Shown: piece after piece, positions 15,770 through 26,104 of the stretch
How the letters are laid out: each line of letters begins with the position of its first letter
Numbering within the stretch: the first letter of the stretch is position 1
NCBI RefSeq assembly: GCF_022458865.1
Contig: NZ_JAJNMU010000037.1
Coordinates: 1 to 64,000, forward strand
From: Paenibacillus periandrae
GTDB lineage: Bacteria > Bacillota > Bacilli > Paenibacillales > NBRC-103111
Direction: 5' to 3'
DNA: 64,000 nt
The notes under the pieces: model-generated
Databases searched by the model: none
Seen by the model: only the letters and a program-made list of their open reading frames with translations
Told to the model about the DNA's origin: nothing
Program-made: the position numbers and the translations under genes

Positions 15770-17329
15770 CTACTTTTTCTGTGATTTTGTATATTCCTGA
15801 GTGAGTTCATCGCTAATTTTGTTTCCGCCTTTATTACGCCATTCATCTGTTGCTTTGGTGAAGCCTGCCTCGTCAATTCCACCCATAATAAATTTGACTC
15901 GCGCATCATTGATGATCTTATCCAGCTCTGCCCCCAATTCTGCTTTCGTTGGCGACAAATACGGTTCTATAACGTTTTGCACGGAGTTCGGCAATTGTTC
16001 CTTATACATTTTCTTCACTTTCTTCATCACATCGTTCTCTGTCGGCCAAGTCAAGTCAGAAGGATTAATGTGCAATTGCCCCAGATCGGCAACCTGATCT
16101 TTCCATAACTGTTCGTTCGTGAAGATTGGATTACCGTTTTCGGTCTTATAATGTACACCTTCTACACCGAAGTCAAATAGCTTATATACGTCAGTATTCA
16201 GGCTATTATCGAAGTAGGCCAATATTTTTTTCAAATCAGCTTCCGTTTTAACGCTAGATTTCGGGAACATGAACACACCATAATAGCCAGAATTACCAGG
16301 TAATTTAACACCTTTCGGCCCTTGCAGTCCAACTACAAAGTCTGTCTTGGCATTAGGATTCAACTTGAACAAGTCTGAAAGGGTATTTGCGTCACTGGAA
16401 CTTGCTAAAAACATACCCGCTTTACCCTGATTAAAGTTTTCCTTGAGCTTGGTCCCTTTGATCGCGCCGAAATCCTGATTAATTAATTTTTCGTCATACA
16501 TCTTCTTCAGCAGCTTAAGTACATCCATATACTCTGTTGTCAAGAAATCAGGTGTGACTTTACCATCTTTGATCCCCCATTGGTTGAAGCCACCAAGCCC
16601 TGTTACGAGTACGGACATAGCATCATTTATCAGATTGTCATCCGAAAGCACTAGGCCGTACGTATCGTTTTTGCCATTTTTGTCTGGATCATTCTGGGTA
16701 AACGCTTTCGCTATGTTATACAAATCATCCACCGATTTCGGCTGCTGCAATCCTAAATTATCCAACCAGTCCTGTCGGAAAATGACGCCCTTTCGAGCGA
16801 CTGGGCGCTCACGATAAATGCCATAAACTTTCCCATCAACCGAGATATTGTTAGCAATCTGTTCATTCCAATATTTTTGAAGGTTCGGAAAATCTTTAAT
16901 ATAAGGTCCGACTTCCCAGAAGGCACCAGAACGAATCGCATTAATGATCGCCGAGTTTTTATTATCTGTTACGACCATCGCTTGGGGGAGATTGCCGGAT
17001 GCGAGTGTTACGTTCATCTTATCGTTGTAGGTCGCACCGGGAACGAAGGTTACATCCAGTTTAACGCGCAGCTTTTCCTGCAGCGCCTTGAACGCAGCAT
17101 TAGAATCATCCGTTGTTGGTGGTTGTGCGGCAAAGAACGGCGCTATCATGCTGATTTTAGTCGGCTGATCCGGCGCTGCAACATTTGAAGTCGCTGTGGC
17201 ATTCTCTACCTTCCCAGTTTCTCCCCCACAAGCGGAAACTAAAGATGCAACCGAGATTGTTGTAATACCAAGCGACATCCATTTTTTCCAGCTACCTGCT
17301 CCCTCTTTCTTTTTCATCTTTCTTTTCAC
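15770..17329 (-). CDS. Lipoprotein sugar-binding protein of ABC importer
   Basis: A 519-residue extracellular solute-binding protein of the YtcQ/LplA type. The N-terminus has lysine-rich start, hydrophobic stretch and lipobox SLVSAC, so the mature protein is lipid-anchored at Cys34. NDPDKNGKNDTYG is the calcium-binding-like loop common in this family. It pairs with the LplB- and YtcP-type permeases at 11.4-13.3 kb; the glycosidase gene lies between them. It has its own promoter region and terminator, which allows higher expression than the permeases. Confidence 0.93.
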   Translation of the reverse strand: MKRKMKKKEGAGSWKKWMSLGITTISVASLVSACGGETGKVENATATSNVAAPDQPTKISMIAPFFAAQPPTTDDSNAAFKALQEKLRVKLDVTFVPGATYNDKMNVTLASGNLPQAMVVTDNKNSAIINAIRSGAFWEVGPYIKDFPNLQKYWNEQIANNISVDGKVYGIYRERPVARKGVIFRQDWLDNLGLQQPKSVDDLYNIAKAFTQNDPDKNGKNDTYGLVLSDDNLINDAMSVLVTGLGGFNQWGIKDGKVTPDFLTTEYMDVLKLLKKMYDEKLINQDFGAIKGTKLKENFNQGKAGMFLASSSDANTLSDLFKLNPNAKTDFVVGLQGPKGVKLPGNSGYYGVFMFPKSSVKTEADLKKILAYFDNSLNTDVYKLFDFGVEGVHYKTENGNPIFTNEQLWKDQVADLGQLHINPSDLTWPTENDVMKKVKKMYKEQLPNSVQNVIEPYLSPTKAELGAELDKIINDARVKFIMGGIDEAGFTKATDEWRNKGGNKISDELTQEYTKSQKK

Positions 17330-17684
17330 CCTCCATAATTTGTTATTTATAAAAAGACAGGTGCCACATCGAATGGCATTACTATCCCTCTATCACTTCT
17401 CACTAGCTGCTATATTTTTTCTAAGAAGTATTTATATCAACACTCTAAAGGTATTTCATCATTTATGTCGATGATCATTTCATTCCTTCTTTCAGGTAGA
17501 GAATGTAAATCACTGCTTATTAAGAGAATCTATAATCATTATCTGCAACAGCTTATCATCTTCTGGGCAAATTCACGCAGATCCCATTTTCATATTGAAT
17601 TTTATAGTTTTATTTGTTATTTTTGAAAACACGAGTCGTACAGGGTGACTCATAGATCCTGCTCTTGTAACGGAGATGAAATCG
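17330..17684. other. Divergent regulatory region
   Basis: A 355-base gap between the binding-protein gene (minus) and an AraC-family gene (plus). It should hold both promoters. A single half-match to the direct-repeat motif (TTATCATCTTCT near 17550) is present, but I see no full tandem site and no small gene. Confidence 0.4.
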
Positions 17685-18590
17685 ATGATGAAGAGTTTCG
17701 AAGAACTGACAAGCGACTCTCCCTTGATGCCATATATTCGAGAAGCTGGATTTGCTGTCCGGGAACCGTGGAGATTATCCGAACGACGACTCCTGGACTA
17801 TTTGCTTATTTATATCCAAGAGGGTACATTGAAAATTCAACTTAACGGAACATCACACCTTTTTAACCGTGATGAATTCTGTCTTCTGCAACCTGGGGAC
17901 CTTCATTCATTAGAGGGTGTGACAAATACAATCACGCCGTTTATTCACTTCGACCTCTTCTTTAATCCGGCTCGGGTTGACAGCTTTCCGTCCCCAGCCG
18001 GGCTAATTGATCTTAGCCCATTTTACCATCTGCTTCAGCCCAAATTAAACGATTTAAAGGCCATCTATGTCCCGGTTAAATTTTCGCCCACCCTTCCGGA
18101 TGTCTTCAAGAAGACGATGCTAAAGATCATCGGCATGTGGTCTGATGGCGGCACGTTGCAGTGTTTAGAAGCAAATTTAGATCTTGCCAATCTGATGTTG
18201 AGTTTGCTAAAGGAACAGAAAGAATTTACTTCCCACAAATCAGACCCTTCTCAATCATTAAACTGGATTACATCCTACTTTTTCTTCAATTTATCACATC
18301 CTCTTTCCATTGAGGACATGGCCAAGCGTGCTAAGTTGTCACCATCACGCTTCTCTACCGTGTTCAAACAAACGTTTGGCATGTCACCACACCAATATTT
18401 GTTGAACATGCGAATTCAACATGCACAGACGCTTCTTCGTACAACCAGTATGGGGATGCACGAGATATCTGCCTATTGTGGTTTCTCAGATATGCATCAC
18501 TTTGCCAAAACATTCCGTAGAATGACCGATAATACACCAAATGGTTATCGTAGAAAGGAAGCTGCTGGAGAATCAAAAGAATCTTGTTGA
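17685..18590 (+). CDS. AraC-family regulator with cupin-type sensor domain
   Basis: About 301 residues. The N-terminal 150 residues resemble an AraC-type cupin (DYLLIYIQEGTLKIQLNG, then FCLLQPGDLHSLEG). The C-terminal 100 residues hold two helix-turn-helix motifs (SIEDMAKRAKLSPSRFSTVF and GMHEISAYCGFSDMHHFAKT). Unlike the 751-residue regulator it is soluble and probably binds an intracellular sugar. It diverges from the binding-protein gene. ATG at 17685 has CGGAG 9 bases upstream, whereas the ATG three codons earlier abuts that sequence. Either regulator could own the shared direct-repeat operators. Confidence 0.9.
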   Translation: MMKSFEELTSDSPLMPYIREAGFAVREPWRLSERRLLDYLLIYIQEGTLKIQLNGTSHLFNRDEFCLLQPGDLHSLEGVTNTITPFIHFDLFFNPARVDSFPSPAGLIDLSPFYHLLQPKLNDLKAIYVPVKFSPTLPDVFKKTMLKIIGMWSDGGTLQCLEANLDLANLMLSLLKEQKEFTSHKSDPSQSLNWITSYFFFNLSHPLSIEDMAKRAKLSPSRFSTVFKQTFGMSPHQYLLNMRIQHAQTLLRTTSMGMHEISAYCGFSDMHHFAKTFRRMTDNTPNGYRRKEAAGESKESC

Positions 18591-18730
18591 TCAGGAATCC
18601 AATAACCTTCCCTTCTGCCTTCTATGACTTCACATGCCGCCAGTCCAAGTATAGCCCCTTTAGCCCACGCTTAACCTGCCAAAACATGAAAGTCACCAAA
18701 AGTCAGGTTTCTAATGATTCCAGAAATATA

Positions 18731-18766
18731 AACAGAACCGTCATTACTTCGGCGGTTCTGTTTATA
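18731..18766. terminator. Bidirectional terminator between AraC gene and GH30 gene
   Basis: Hairpin arms AACAGAACCG/CGGTTCTGTT enclose a 12-base loop; the plus strand continues TTTATAG and the minus strand TTTATATT. It separates two convergent genes. Confidence 0.75.
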
Positions 18767-18798
18767 GTCAAATATTTATATGAAACAATACTACTTAC

Positions 18799-19675
18799 TT
18801 AATTTGACACTGTCGCCGTCAGCACTTCGCTGGACGTTGCGCCTGCGGCATTCACAAGCTCGCAGCGGTACTCATACACGCCGACAGGCTTTCCACTGAT
18901 CGAAGTCGAAGCATATTGCGCGTTAGGCGTTGCCGCCGTCAGGCTCTTGGTGTCAATGAGCAAGCCGTTCTCATACAGACGATACTCGGTCGTATTCGTT
19001 CACCACCACAGATTCATAGAAACATAAAGTTACCGTCTCCGTCCCAATTATCCGCTGCCAATACCGCCTTGCCAGGCGCTGCGTCCGTCACCTTCACCAC
19101 CAGTGGCTGACTTGTCGTCTTGCCTGCCGAATTGATCAACTCACCCACGTATGTGTAGGTTCCGTTGATTTTGCCCGTTGCCGTCCACGCTGCGGTTTGC
19201 GCAGCTGGGGATGCATTCGTCAAGTTCGTCGTGTTCACAAGAACACCGTTCTCATACAATTTAAATTGGGAGCCGTTCTGACCCCACCACGTATTCATCG
19301 AAACGGTGTAGTTGCCGTCTTTCAACCCGTTCGCATTCCCGCTGTTCGACGAAAGCACTGGCATACCCGGAGCGCTTGCGTCAACAACAGGCGCATTCTT
19401 CACCTGGAACGGAATTGAGGCTTCGTTCACGTTGCCGGCAATGTCCGTTATGCGATATGTAATCGTATGCGGACCAACCGCCAGGCTATCAGATGTAATC
19501 GCCTGCCCGCCGCGATGGCGTTGCCATCGAGCTTGAGGGTTTGCTCGGCTACGCCGGACATGCTGTCCGAGCTTGAGAGTTCAAAGGTAAATTGGGCGTT
19601 GGTCTCTACATCCCCCGACGCTGTGGCCCGATTGTGTCAGATCAGCCTGAGGCGCGGAACTGTCGAGATTCAAGC
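18799..19675 (-). pseudogene. Frameshifted C-terminal modules of the GH30-like enzyme
   Basis: Minus-strand reading continues the large enzyme downstream of its stop at 19676, but in pieces: a short Ig-like piece with DSMSGVAEQTLKLDGNAI, a frameshift near 19500, then SLAVGPHTITYRITDIAG leading into two copies of a chitinase-A-N/Fn3-like module (KLYENGVLVNTTNL and RLYENGLLIDTKSL), with another frameshift and an in-frame stop near 19010. The ancestral stop is TAA at 18799. At least four disruptions lie in 900 bases. These modules would have been beta-sandwich spacers or sugar-binding domains. Confidence 0.75.
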
Positions 19676-22600
19676 TCATTGCTCTGATCGTCTCCACATT
19701 ACCTTCTGATTGGTCGCATTTGCGGGCGATACGGTCGCATTCAATTGGGTCGTTACACCTGGATTCAGATCGATTGACGTTTGATCCAAGGCAACGCCAG
19801 TTACCGGAACAGCGTCCGAGCCATAGACGAAGGTCACTTTATTGATCGTAACCGTCCAATTGTCGCAAGAAGCGTCCCCGTACGGGAAGACGATTTTCAG
19901 ATAACGGTAGCCTCTTGCTACGCTATCGGCCTTGATATCGAGCGTATTGAAGCCGGATGAAGAACTAAGCAACGTCTGTGTGGCTGCAAGCTTCGTGAAG
20001 TTAACTCCATCCGTTGAACCGTAAAACGTAAAGCCGACAGTCGATGGAAGGCCGGTCCAAGCCGACGCGTTAATATCGAATGAATAAATATCGTTGTTCG
20101 GCGATTTGTAGATCACATATTCCGGACTCATGATGCCGTCGTTCTTATGCCGGAACTGGGTGGCATCGTTACCGTATTTGTCCAAGCCGCTGGTGGCGGT
20201 TATGTTGATTATATTCGCGGACTTGTCAAAAAGTTTTGACAAATCGACCGCGTCATCCGTAAATAGCAGCTTGACCGAATCCTCGGGCTGTACCTTCACA
20301 GCAACATATTTAAAGGTAACATTCAGCAAACGTTCATGCCAGTTGAGTTTGCCGGGGAATACTACCTTCAGAAATTGGGTCCCAGCCGGCAGATTGCTTG
20401 CCGTGTTGCTCCATACGGAATAGCCATTTGCACCGCCAGTTACCGTTGATTTTACCGTGATCGGCGCAAAGTTCACACCGTCGGCGGAACTATAGAACGT
20501 AAACTGTGGTGTAGTCGAGTACAGTCCGGAAGCAATGTCGAACGAGTAAATGTCGTTGCCCGGCGATTTATAAATTACGTACTCTGCAGGATTAGGGTTA
20601 TCGTTCGTATGAATGAACGATGCCGCGTCATTCGCGAAGTTTTCCGGATGCGTCGTGATCACGGCAATATTCGCCGTTTTCGCATATAGCTTGGAAAAGT
20701 CGTGCGCATCATCCGTGAAATCCGTAAGTCCTTCCGGTAATGGTACAGTAACGACCGGCAAAGACATACCCAGGTTATGCAATAGCAGATGTCCGAACTG
20801 AGACATGTCCTTCCAGTTGTTTGCGGTGCCGTTCCACATCAGCTGGCTTTCGCGGTTGCCGCCGTTGTTCCCGTCGTCGTTGTTAACGCCGATGTCGAAC
20901 CCTAACGTAATATCCCGCGCCGGAGTGACGTCGAGCGACGTCCAGGGAATCGCCATCTCAACGGTGTAACCGCCGTCTATATCTTTCTGTGCATACTGTA
21001 TGCCGGGAATATCGCCCCCGACGACATGCAGCTGCGTATCGTGCCAACGGATCGTAATCTGACGGTCGTTCACACCATAGGAAGTGCTTCGACTGTTATC
21101 CGGATTGAGATAAATTTCAACCGAATCGTCCTGATAAGCTTGAGTCGAATCGTTCTTCAGTACGGTATCCAGCACCTGTATGCCGACATACAAGTTTTGC
21201 GCGTCGCTTAACGTGGCGAAACTGACGACGTTGTTCGGCGTACCGGTAATCGCCTTGGTCACATGGCCGCGCAGCAGCCAATCGGATTCGGTCAGCGCTC
21301 CATCGATCGTAATGGCGCCAGCATGCTGCACTGCAGCCGTTACATTTTTCCCATCATTCAGATACAGCGCGCCGAAGTTGGATGTATTTTGCCAGTTGTT
21401 GTTGTCACCTGTCCACATCAGCTGGCTCTCGCGGTTGCCGTTGTTATGGCCGTCATCATCGTTGTTTGCCACGTCGAAGCCGATGACCGAGCCTGCCTTC
21501 GGAGTCGGAATGCCAATACCGCTCCAAGGGATCGCCATTTCCACCGTATAACCACCGTCAATATCTTTTTGCGCATACTGGATACCGGGAATGTCACCGC
21601 CGACGGCGAGCTGTGCATCGTGCCAGCCGAGCGTAATTTGATGGTCGTCGGGACCGTAGGTGGTGGTTCGGTCATTGTTGCCGTCGATATAAATTTCGAC
21701 GGAATCGTCCTGATAGGCTTGGGACGAATCATTCTTCAGCACAGAATCCAGTACTTTTACTGCTACGTAGAGATGATTGTCGTCCCACATCGTCCCGAAG
21801 AAGACGCTGTTGTCTGGTGTTCCTGTGATAATTCGACGTACTCCATTGTTGACAATCCAGCCGGCTTCCGACAAATCTCCATCGATGACTGGCGGAATAG
21901 CCGCTTTATTCCCGGCTGCAACCCCCCAGACAATGGCGCCGTCCTGTGTCGGATTGCAATCTACGCTCACAACAGCCGTAGACGTGTTTCCTGCAGGGTC
22001 CGTTGCCACCACTGTAATCGTATTAGTCCCCTTGACCACCGGAACGATGGCCGTAAACGAATTATCGCTCTGTTGAGTCACCGCTGTGCCGTTTACAGTG
22101 ACGGTTGCCGCCTCGCTGACGCTTCCTTTCAGCACATAGCTGGTCGTCGTCGTCGATCCTGAGGCAGGTACCGTTATCACCGGCGGAATGGGATCGTAAA
22201 TTACGTGACTGACAAGTGGCACCGCTTGCACACCAGCATAGTTGGAGGCCGTAACCGTGATCGTGTTGTCACCGAGCTGCAGGTTCAAGTTGCTGCTAAA
22301 GGTAAGCGGACCCGTTGCCGATGTTGAATCGCTCACGTAGACAAGCTTGATGTCGTCCACTCGGGCGCTATATACAGCAGCCGCTTTGCTCGAGAATCCA
22401 AATCCTTTGATCTTGCTCCAATCCATTGGCGTGGCAATGGTTTGATTGTATGCCGATATATCCGTTGACGGCGCATAGTGCACGGCAGCATCGAAGTCCG
22501 CCAAAGGAATGGTCACACGCGCCCATTTATTGATGTAATCGGACACTGTAATGTAATTGGCAAGCGGCAAGCGTGCTTCCACCTTGGTACCATTGTCTGA

Positions 22601-24874
22601 TTCCAACACAGCGGAAAGAGTGCTCTCGGCAATAGCAGCATTCAGCCAGAATTGAAGCGCTCCCGTTGTTCGATAAGCTGTGAAATCCTGGGTAATGCCT
22701 TGCGACGATTTGTTAAGGAAATCGAAGTTGAGACGGGCGAAACCAACCGATGATGTGCCCATCTTCAGCCGCAGCGAGCTGGCGCCTTCAGCCGGCTGGA
22801 ATATTGTCGCACTGTCCCAAACTCCTTGCGCGTTGGCAGTTAATCCGCCACCAGAGCTCCCTAAAACGCCCATGTAAACAGCACCTACTACGCCTGGTGC
22901 AGGAGTCACGGAAGAGCCTGGTGCTGGCCAGCCATTGCTTGCCAAAGGTTGCATCAATTCTCCCGCCGTATGGCCGCCTGATCCTGTCCCGCCGACACTG
23001 TAGGTGTTGTCGGCTAAGATTGCGCCATTAAACTCCTGCTTGACATGAACAGTTGCACTCCCGTTCGTTCTGCCCGAAACGCTATAAGCGCTCTGCTTGA
23101 CGAAGTTTTGGCCACTCTGCTCAAGACTCAAGCCCAAATAGGTCGGATCGTATCGAACCGTTAAAGGCTCGGAGCTTCCTTGATTTCCTGCTTGATCCGT
23201 AGTTACGGCCATTATCGTATTGATGCCGACATTCAGCGTAATCGTCGTGCTGAAGCTCAGATCGTTGGCCACGGTGACCTGCTGCCCGTTAATCTGCAGC
23301 GTGCCGGGTTCGTCCAGATGCCCGGACACCGTAAACTGCGAGCCCCTTACCGCATAATCGGCATCGAGTACGGAAGAACTGCCGGATTGGTCAAACGTAA
23401 CTTTCGGCGGTGCTGTATCCGTGTTGGAACTGACGATGACCGACACACTCTTGGGCGGCAGCACAACGCTGGATGCCGTTCCTCCGAATATATTGCGAGT
23501 TGCTGCAAGTTTCATATCCTGCCCCACCGGAATAACCGCAGTATGTTGATAAACACTTGCGGTCAGTCCGGTCAAGCCGTTCACATTGACAGTTTTGGCC
23601 TGGTCCGTTGGATTCACGAGCAGTGCGGTCGTTTTCGTGCCGTTCACGAAGGCAACGCCATCCATCCAGACCGAATTGTCTGTCGTCAAGCCGGAAGCGG
23701 CATCGGCCGTCATACGCCGCACTTTCGAACCGACTGGAACATTATTGAAAATTTTACTCAGGACGTAGAATGCTTTGGATTTGGTAACAGTTACCCCGTC
23801 TCCGTCAAGCAAAACTTCGCCCGCATCCTTCGGGTGCCTGCCGGCTGCAAATCCCAGCCACCAGAACCAGTAGTTGTTCTGGATAAATGCCATATCGCTT
23901 GACAACCGCCGTGCGACATTAATCGCCATATCCATTTCGGATACATTTGTGATCAAGGTGCTGTATTCGGTTTGCCAGCGATCCCTGCCAGGCACATTGT
24001 TCAGCGTGTTTAAGTAAGATTGGTACACATTCGTCGTGTCATACCCTTTGAGGTAGTAGCTGTGCGACGCCAGCCCGCCGATCGCGTTATTCAAAGCCGA
24101 ATCGTTCGTCAATGCGGAGAAGTTCTGACCTAGCAGTTGCTCGTTTTCAGAATAGGTAGCCCCCTCTGGAGCCAATATCTGAACGCCTGTCAAGCTTGCG
24201 GCATCCAGTTTCGACCGCAGAAGCTTGGCCACGCGTTGATACTGGGCTCCATTGTCATCGCCCCAATAACACCATTCGCTCACAATCGTCGAGAGCGGTT
24301 CGTTCTGGAAGCTGATGGCTTTAGGAACAGATGCACCTTTATTTTTCAGCCAATTGATCGCATTAACCAAGTAGTCGGTAAATGCATCCTCCTTCTCGGG
24401 ACGCAGTCTTACATGCTCCGTACCCGTCCAGCCGTTTACAGTTGCAATCGTTTTCATGCCTACCGGCGGTGACCATACGGAGACGATATAGTCGTGCTTT
24501 CCTCTCGTCTCGCCAGTTTGAACGAGGTCATAAATCTCCTTCATTTTGTCGTCATACACGTTGCCATTCGCGTCCCCCGCAACGACCGGGATCATTACAC
24601 GAAACATACTGATGCCTAAATCGTTGAAGAGTGCATCCTGTGCCCCCGTCTCCGGGATAAAATTCCGGTTCCAATCCGCGCGGTTCCATGACGGAAACAC
24701 CCCCCAGCCTTTGACTGACTGTTGATCCACACTTGATATATTCACATTATAGACAGTCTGATCTGCCGCTGCGGCACTTGCCTGACGAATCGTGATTCCC
24801 ATTGTGCCGGAAAGCAGGATTAGCACGGAGAGCGCCAAGCAGAGCATTTTCTTAAATAATTTCATCGTCAACAT
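19676..24874 (-). CDS. Secreted multimodular GH30-like glycosidase
   Basis: About 1730 residues. A signal peptide ends near QASAAAADQ. Residues 50-400 form a GH30-type (beta/alpha)8 barrel with the acid/base Glu in SFQNEP and the nucleophile candidate in DRWQTEYSTL, followed by its beta domain. Then come a glucodextranase-B-like Ig module, a jelly-roll-like region, a second Ig module, two CBM9-like sugar-binding modules in tandem (each with QAYQDDSVEIY and DIDGGYTVEMAIPW), two discoidin-like repeats (each with EYVIYKSP and YSFDI), and the start of a Big_2 domain where the frame breaks. The ATG at 24874 follows AGGGAGGAAGTA. It probably attacks xylan or a related plant polymer outside the cell. 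Confidence 0.85.
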   Translation of the reverse strand: MLTMKLFKKMLCLALSVLILLSGTMGITIRQASAAAADQTVYNVNISSVDQQSVKGWGVFPSWNRADWNRNFIPETGAQDALFNDLGISMFRVMIPVVAGDANGNVYDDKMKEIYDLVQTGETRGKHDYIVSVWSPPVGMKTIATVNGWTGTEHVRLRPEKEDAFTDYLVNAINWLKNKGASVPKAISFQNEPLSTIVSEWCYWGDDNGAQYQRVAKLLRSKLDAASLTGVQILAPEGATYSENEQLLGQNFSALTNDSALNNAIGGLASHSYYLKGYDTTNVYQSYLNTLNNVPGRDRWQTEYSTLITNVSEMDMAINVARRLSSDMAFIQNNYWFWWLGFAAGRHPKDAGEVLLDGDGVTVTKSKAFYVLSKIFNNVPVGSKVRRMTADAASGLTTDNSVWMDGVAFVNGTKTTALLVNPTDQAKTVNVNGLTGLTASVYQHTAVIPVGQDMKLAATRNIFGGTASSVVLPPKSVSVIVSSNTDTAPPKVTFDQSGSSSVLDADYAVRGSQFTVSGHLDEPGTLQINGQQVTVANDLSFSTTITLNVGINTIMAVTTDQAGNQGSSEPLTVRYDPTYLGLSLEQSGQNFVKQSAYSVSGRTNGSATVHVKQEFNGAILADNTYSVGGTGSGGHTAGELMQPLASNGWPAPGSSVTPAPGVVGAVYMGVLGSSGGGLTANAQGVWDSATIFQPAEGASSLRLKMGTSSVGFARLNFDFLNKSSQGITQDFTAYRTTGALQFWLNAAIAESTLSAVLESDNGTKVEARLPLANYITVSDYINKWARVTIPLADFDAAVHYAPSTDISAYNQTIATPMDWSKIKGFGFSSKAAAVYSARVDDIKLVYVSDSTSATGPLTFSSNLNLQLGDNTITVTASNYAGVQAVPLVSHVIYDPIPPVITVPASGSTTTTSYVLKGSVSEAATVTVNGTAVTQQSDNSFTAIVPVVKGTNTITVVATDPAGNTSTAVVSVDCNPTQDGAIVWGVAAGNKAAIPPVIDGDLSEAGWIVNNGVRRIITGTPDNSVFFGTMWDDNHLYVAVKVLDSVLKNDSSQAYQDDSVEIYIDGNNDRTTTYGPDDHQITLGWHDAQLAVGGDIPGIQYAQKDIDGGYTVEMAIPWSGIGIPTPKAGSVIGFDVANNDDDGHNNGNRESQLMWTGDNNNWQNTSNFGALYLNDGKNVTAAVQHAGAITIDGALTESDWLLRGHVTKAITGTPNNVVSFATLSDAQNLYVGIQVLDTVLKNDSTQAYQDDSVEIYLNPDNSRSTSYGVNDRQITIRWHDTQLHVVGGDIPGIQYAQKDIDGGYTVEMAIPWTSLDVTPARDITLGFDIGVNNDDGNNGGNRESQLMWNGTANNWKDMSQFGHLLLHNLGMSLPVVTVPLPEGLTDFTDDAHDFSKLYAKTANIAVITTHPENFANDAASFIHTNDNPNPAEYVIYKSPGNDIYSFDIASGLYSTTPQFTFYSSADGVNFAPITVKSTVTGGANGYSVWSNTASNLPAGTQFLKVVFPGKLNWHERLLNVTFKYVAVKVQPEDSVKLLFTDDAVDLSKLFDKSANIINITATSGLDKYGNDATQFRHKNDGIMSPEYVIYKSPNNDIYSFDINASAWTGLPSTVGFTFYGSTDGVNFTKLAATQTLLSSSSGFNTLDIKADSVARGYRYLKIVFPYGDASCDNWTVTINKVTFVYGSDAVPVTGVALDQTSIDLNPGVTTQLNATVSPANATNQKVMWRRSEQ

Positions 24875-24895
24875 TACTTCCTCCCTCTCAATCAA

Positions 24896-25219
24896 CTATG
24901 GCCTAAGCATTACTGCACAGGGTAAAACGCTTTCATTTTTCTCTGGAAAATCATACGAAGTTGCCTCTATAACATCACCTCCTCTCATGGTTTTTCTGAC
25001 TCTTGGCTGCTCTTTTTTATGAAACGCTTACATTACTACTTTAAAAAAATTTCCTTCAAAATCCCTCATGAAGTTGTGCCTCTGCATCCCGCTTTATATC
25101 GTGTAAAATGACAGTGGCGAACCCGTCTCTAGTATGTTGCCGAACTTTATACCGCTGTTCTTCCATGTCCCTCATCCTTTCCCCATTGGTCGACGGGTTC
25201 GCTTTTGATTTGACCACCG
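24896..25219. other. Upstream region of GH30-like gene
   Basis: A 324-base gap. It should contain the promoter of the large secreted enzyme. TGTAAGCGTTTCA at about 25022-25034 (minus strand) resembles a CcpA catabolite-repression site but is one base short of the usual 14-base consensus. No gene was seen. Confidence 0.3.
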
Positions 25220-25908
25220 TTAACGGTGTGCAGTATTCAACCGCTGCTGAAGCAACCAGTCGTAAATGTCTCCCCTGCGGTATACCTCGGTCCAGCAATC
25301 ATGTCCCGCATCGGGATATACGGTAAACCGAACCGGATTGTCCAAAGCCTTCAGTGCACGGACCAGTTCCTCCGTATAGGATATGGGAACCACTTCATCT
25401 TTTCCCCCATGAAACGTCGATATTGGTGTATGAAGCAGTCGGAAGACTCTCCAGGACATGCCGCCCCCGCAAATTGGGATGATAGCAGCAAAAACGCTAG
25501 GGTGCTCCATGGCAATTTCCCAGGTTCCGAATCCCCCATGCTAATCCCCGTTAAATAAATTCGTTCCGGATCCACACGATATTCCTGGCGAATTTTGTCT
25601 AACAGTTCCATCACTCTGTCGCCCTGCATAATCCAAACGGAAGGTTCCGGACATTGAGGGGCTAGCACGATAAAGGGAAACTCACGACCTTCGTCCGCTT
25701 CCTTAGGAATCCCATGCATACCAAGAAGGTTCGGATCACTCCCTCTCTGGCCTGCTCCATGGAGAAATACAACCAACGGCCAATCCTTCTTCATCTCTAG
25801 CTCATAATCCCGTGGCAGATATAGCCGGTAGTTTACATCCATGTCACGCGAAACCAATAACTGTTCATTGTTCGAAATTCCCTTTATAATTCCATCACCT
25901 AATTTCAA
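25220..25908 (-). pseudogene. Alpha/beta-hydrolase esterase, frameshifted at the catalytic serine motif
   Basis: The two overlapping frames make one protein of about 229 residues of the phospholipase/carboxylesterase type. Frame one gives PLVVFLHGAGQRGSD (oxyanion region) and ERIYLTGISMG; frame two gives MEHPSVFAAIIPICGGG, TFHGGKDEVVP (acid) and DAGHDCWTEVY (His). One base is missing in a run of five G/C at 25533-25537, right after the GISMG nucleophile elbow. The start is unclear (TTG at 25908 with poor ribosome site). It has an AraC operator candidate about 100 bases upstream. If the indel is a sequencing error, this is a functional esterase acting on deacylation of sugars. Confidence 0.8.
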
Positions 25909-26008
25909 TCATTCTATAGACTAATTTAAGCGTCATTGTTGTTCAGGTCGATAATCACAAAATGGGTTTTTCCGGCAAACTCCATTCCATCCTATTTACG
26001 ATTAAGTA

Positions 26009-26044
26009 AATATTCATCTTCTTTTTTATTAATATTCATTTTCT
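26009..26044. promoter_or_regulatory. Tandem direct repeat, AraC operator candidate (esterase)
   Basis: AATATTCATCTTCT and AATATTCATTTTCT occur 22 bases apart, separated by a T-rich spacer. They lie about 100 bases upstream of the esterase start on the minus strand. The two copies differ in one base. The same motif pair, at 21 bases, is found at 15569 and 34134. Confidence 0.65.
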
Positions 26045-26054
26045 GCTATCAATA

Positions 26055-26089
26055 AGAAAACCCAGTACCACCAATTGGGTACCGGGCTT
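26055..26089 (-). terminator. Terminator behind lactonase gene
   Basis: Hairpin with arms CCCGGTACC/GGTACTGGG followed on the minus strand by TTTTCTT, about 15 bases after the stop codon at 26105. It marks the end of the mannosidase-to-lactonase operon. Confidence 0.75.
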
Positions 26090-26104
26090 GAATCTTCTTT
26101 GCAA

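Noticed and set aside
11416..17329. Missing ATPase taken as sign of a broken transporter
   Set aside because: LplB/YtcP-type importers commonly lack a dedicated ATPase and use a shared MsmX/UgpC-type protein, one of which is encoded at 47252.
25022..25034. CcpA catabolite-repression site upstream of the GH30-like gene
   Set aside because: One base shorter than the usual 14-base consensus; kept only as a note.
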